NCBI RefSeq assembly: GCF_007115095.1
Contig: NZ_SULH01000016.1
Span: forward strand, 25,205 to 59,770
Direction: 5' to 3'
Source of the DNA: Levilactobacillus enshiensis
GTDB lineage: Bacteria > Bacillota > Bacilli > Lactobacillales > Lactobacillaceae
DNA: 34,566 nt
Below the pieces are notes generated by a model. The model worked only from the letters and a program-made list of their open reading frames with translations, was not told the origin of the DNA and did not search any database. Below, piece by piece: positions 33,100 to 34,566 of this stretch. The number at the start of each line of letters is the position of its first letter. Within the stretch, counting starts at the first letter, position 1. A program made the position numbers and the translations under genes.

Positions 33100-33556
33100 T
33101 TGGAGATGACGGAATGAGCTGAACCATTTAAGTTAAGGGGAGTCCTATTTCTAGCGGTAAAATTGAGCAATCGCTATCTCCGTCCGTGGGTAACAATGAT
33201 TTAATCGCTGTTACAAACAGTACCTGATGTAACGATATCTCTTCTGAAACTTAAAACAGACTAAAAAGCAGGTTGACTTTCAAATCGAATTTGTTCAACT
33301 CGTGTCGGTTGCACAAATTGCTAATTTTGGTTAAAAGAAAAAATATAAAGAGAATTGTAATTGATAGTCGTTGTGACACCAGTTTGTTTAGTTGATATTG
33401 TTTTCTAAATTTATTGGCGTAATTATTGCTACTAATCTTATCATAAGATAAAAAATGCTTTTAAACGTTGATATGTCAGTAATTGTAACTATTGTACAAA
33501 CAAAATAAAGGCTGAGTTTAGGCAACACTAATACTGCTAAGAGAGGGGATGCATCT

Positions 33557-33586
33557 TTGACAAATTTATACACTAAAATCTAATAG
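33557..33586 (+). promoter_or_regulatory. possible promoter upstream of the surface protein gene
   Basis: Consensus TTGACA (33557-33562) with TAATAG (33581-33586) after an 18-nt spacer. A second candidate is the extended -10 TGCTAAAAT at 33654-33662. Either could serve the surface protein gene. Confidence 0.4.
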
Positions 33587-33742
33587 ATTCTATAATTAAA
33601 CATTTTATTTCAAACTTAATTCTATTTTTTAAATAGTGCACACGGTTGAATTGTGCTAAAATAATATTTGTAGAGAATTATTTTATAGGGTGTCTACTTT
33701 CAGGGGCAATCAATAATGGTTTTTAATCTTTTACGATAGAAA

Positions 33743-33761
33743 GTTAATCAATAAGATTAAC
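33743..33761 (+). repeat. 7-bp inverted repeat just before the surface protein RBS
   Basis: GTTAATC (33743-33749) and GATTAAC (33755-33761) with loop AATAA, 9 bp upstream of the RBS GGGA. A candidate operator or leader hairpin that could mask translation. Confidence 0.5.
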
Positions 33762-33784
33762 GATAAAAAAGGGACTTGTTAAAA

Positions 33785-34477
33785 GTGAAATTCATGCGGC
33801 ATCAAGCTTTTAATGGCGATCCTAAACTGCGGTATAAGATGTTTAAGGCAGGTAAAAAGTGGGTATTTGCTGCTTTAGCGTCATTTACGCTCTTAGGTGT
33901 GGGAAGCCTAACAGTAAAGGCTGATTCTTCGAGCCAATCCGATGGTGCTTCCGGTGATGGAAGCACGAGCGAATCCTCGACAAAGGGGTCAAGTGCGTCT
34001 ACGGTGGCGTTACGGACCAGCGAGTCAACTTCTAGTGCAGCCTCATCTTCTGCCAGTTCAGCAGCAACAGAAAAAACGTTAGTCAATTCAGCAACGAGCT
34101 CTTCCGCAGCTAGTGAAGCAACGAAGAGCAGTTCAGCGTCTCAGTCTTCGGCGGTCGAAAGCTCACAGAGCAGTTCGGCGGCCGCTTCAGTCGCTTCTAC
34201 GAGCACGACAGCGAGTTCAGCTGGGAGTTCATCCGCGGGAGTTCCAGCCAGTTCAGCTGCGAGTTCAACTGCATCAGCAGCAGGTGTTGTTAAGCGTTCA
34301 ACGACAATCGGTGTCTCGAACAATCAGGTAGCCGATTCCTCTACTGAAAGTACGAGTAATACCACAGTGACAGCTCAAACCTTGCGCTTTAGTCGAGCAG
34401 GGTTGTTACGAGCAGCCGTTATTCCCACGACTACGACAACTAGTTCAAGGGCAACGGCTGTTTCTGCGAGAGCGTAA
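33785..34477 (+). CDS. serine-rich secreted protein with KxYKxGKxW-type signal peptide, prematurely ended
   Basis: A 230-residue protein. The signal region KMFKAGKKW (18-26) fits the KxYKxGKxW motif with Phe for Tyr, followed by a hydrophobic core and a likely cut at VKA-D (44-47). About one third of the mature part (roughly 60 of 184 residues) is Ser, in SSA-type low-complexity sequence, as in serine-rich adhesins that are often glycosylated. The last 50 residues are less repetitive (TVTAQTLRFSRAGLLRAAVIP). There is no catalytic domain, repeat domain or LPxTG anchor before the stop. A second in-frame stop follows 11 codons on, so this is not one point mutation. The start is GTG 33785 (GGGA 10 nt upstream); ATG 33794 is an alternative. 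It may be a truncated adhesin or glucansucrase N-terminus. Confidence 0.75.
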   Translation: MKFMRHQAFNGDPKLRYKMFKAGKKWVFAALASFTLLGVGSLTVKADSSSQSDGASGDGSTSESSTKGSSASTVALRTSESTSSAASSSASSAATEKTLVNSATSSSAASEATKSSSASQSSAVESSQSSSAAASVASTSTTASSAGSSSAGVPASSAASSTASAAGVVKRSTTIGVSNNQVADSSTESTSNTTVTAQTLRFSRAGLLRAAVIPTTTTTSSRATAVSARA

Positions 34478-34526
34478 AATATCTTGTGTAAACGCACAAA
34501 AGATTTCTAAATTGTATAGAAATAGG

Positions 34527-34542
34527 GAATGCCTTCCCTTAT
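34527..34542 (+). repeat. small hairpin near the window end
   Basis: AGGGAA TGCC TTCCCT is a perfect 6-bp stem with a tetraloop, about 50 bp after the stop of the serine-rich protein. It is followed by TATGATATTTAG rather than a T-run, so it is a weak terminator candidate. A second imperfect hairpin (TTGTGT/GCACAA) precedes it at 34483-34499. Confidence 0.4.
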
Positions 34543-34566
34543 GATATTTAGTAACCACAGAAAACA

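Larger units (their letters stand above)
32963..33784. other. 822-bp AT-rich intergenic region
   Basis: After the rluD terminator the DNA becomes clearly richer in A and T than the rest of the window, with no gene I can support. It holds a hairpin TGATGAC/GTCATCA (32984-32990, 33018-33024), the terminator at 33053-33099, possible promoters at 33557-33586 and 33654-33662, and an inverted repeat at 33743-33761. The change in composition suggests acquired DNA or a long regulated 5' region of the surface protein gene. Confidence 0.6.

Noticed and set aside
32933..33127. 64-codon minus-strand frame over the rluD end
   Set aside because: Overlaps the rluD 3' end and its terminator, with no RBS and low-complexity residues.
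33388..33573. A 61-codon hydrophobic open frame on the minus strand in the AT-rich gap
   Set aside because: GTG start without a Shine-Dalgarno sequence; hydrophobic codons (Phe, Ile, Leu) arise readily in AT-rich DNA. No family recognised.
34483..34499. GTGTAAACGCACA after the serine-rich gene as a catabolite response element
   Set aside because: The centre resembles a cre site but the required CA end is absent, and its position after a gene is unlikely; it fits a weak hairpin better.

Overview
The window looks like the chromosome of a low-to-mid GC Firmicute in the Lactobacillaceae, most likely a Levilactobacillus of the L. brevis group. The grounds are lactobacillus-type RBSs and terminators, a PrsA close to what I recall of the L. 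brevis protein, a D-aspartate peptidoglycan cross-bridge gene set (L. brevis has L-Lys-D-Asp peptidoglycan), and a KxYKxGKxW-type surface protein. The genus call is inference; no database was searched.

Layout: (1) 1-930, an intergenic repeat and a His-rich FLP-like Crp/Fnr regulator. (2) 1077-5158, a cell-wall cluster of asparagine synthetase-type amidotransferase, D-aspartate ligase and aspartate racemase, closed by a strong terminator. (3) 5289-7759, minus-strand genes: YisL-like membrane protein, RibD-C/DHFR-like reductase, secreted N-acetylmuramoyl-L-alanine amidase with SH3/GW-like modules. (4) 8093-11270, a DUF2187 protein, tRNA-Gly(CCC), an arginine T-box leader with specifier CGG, argS and argR. 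(5) 11276-13845, a second, inverted copy of the repeat and a class A penicillin-binding protein. (6) 14084-23638, a block in the style of the Bacillus yha/ecs region: yheA, yhaO, yhaN, yhaM, then on the minus strand hit, a YhaH/YtxH-like anchor and prsA, with ecsA-ecsB divergent from hit. (7) 23700-25265, ytmP-like kinase and trmB. (8) 25439-33099, a block resembling the Bacillus yjb region: coiA, pepF, (degV), spxH, relQ, nadK, rluD. (9) 33100-34566, an AT-rich stretch with a serine-rich secreted protein that starts like a large adhesin but ends after 230 residues.

Themes: much of the window concerns the envelope. It covers cross-bridge synthesis, glycan polymerisation and crosslinking (PBP), remodelling (amidase), and secreted-protein folding and export (PrsA, EcsAB, surface protein). 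A second theme is stress and nutrient sensing: FLP-like redox regulator, T-box plus ArgR for arginine, RelQ alarmone synthesis, SpxH for Spx turnover.

I see no CRISPR array, no transposase, no phage genes and no clear novel defence system. The most interesting items are the hairpin-forming inverted repeat pair, the ArgR with an altered arginine-binding motif beside an Arg T-box, the palindrome in the prsA leader, a perfect 16-bp inverted repeat with no T-tract, and the prematurely ended serine-rich protein.
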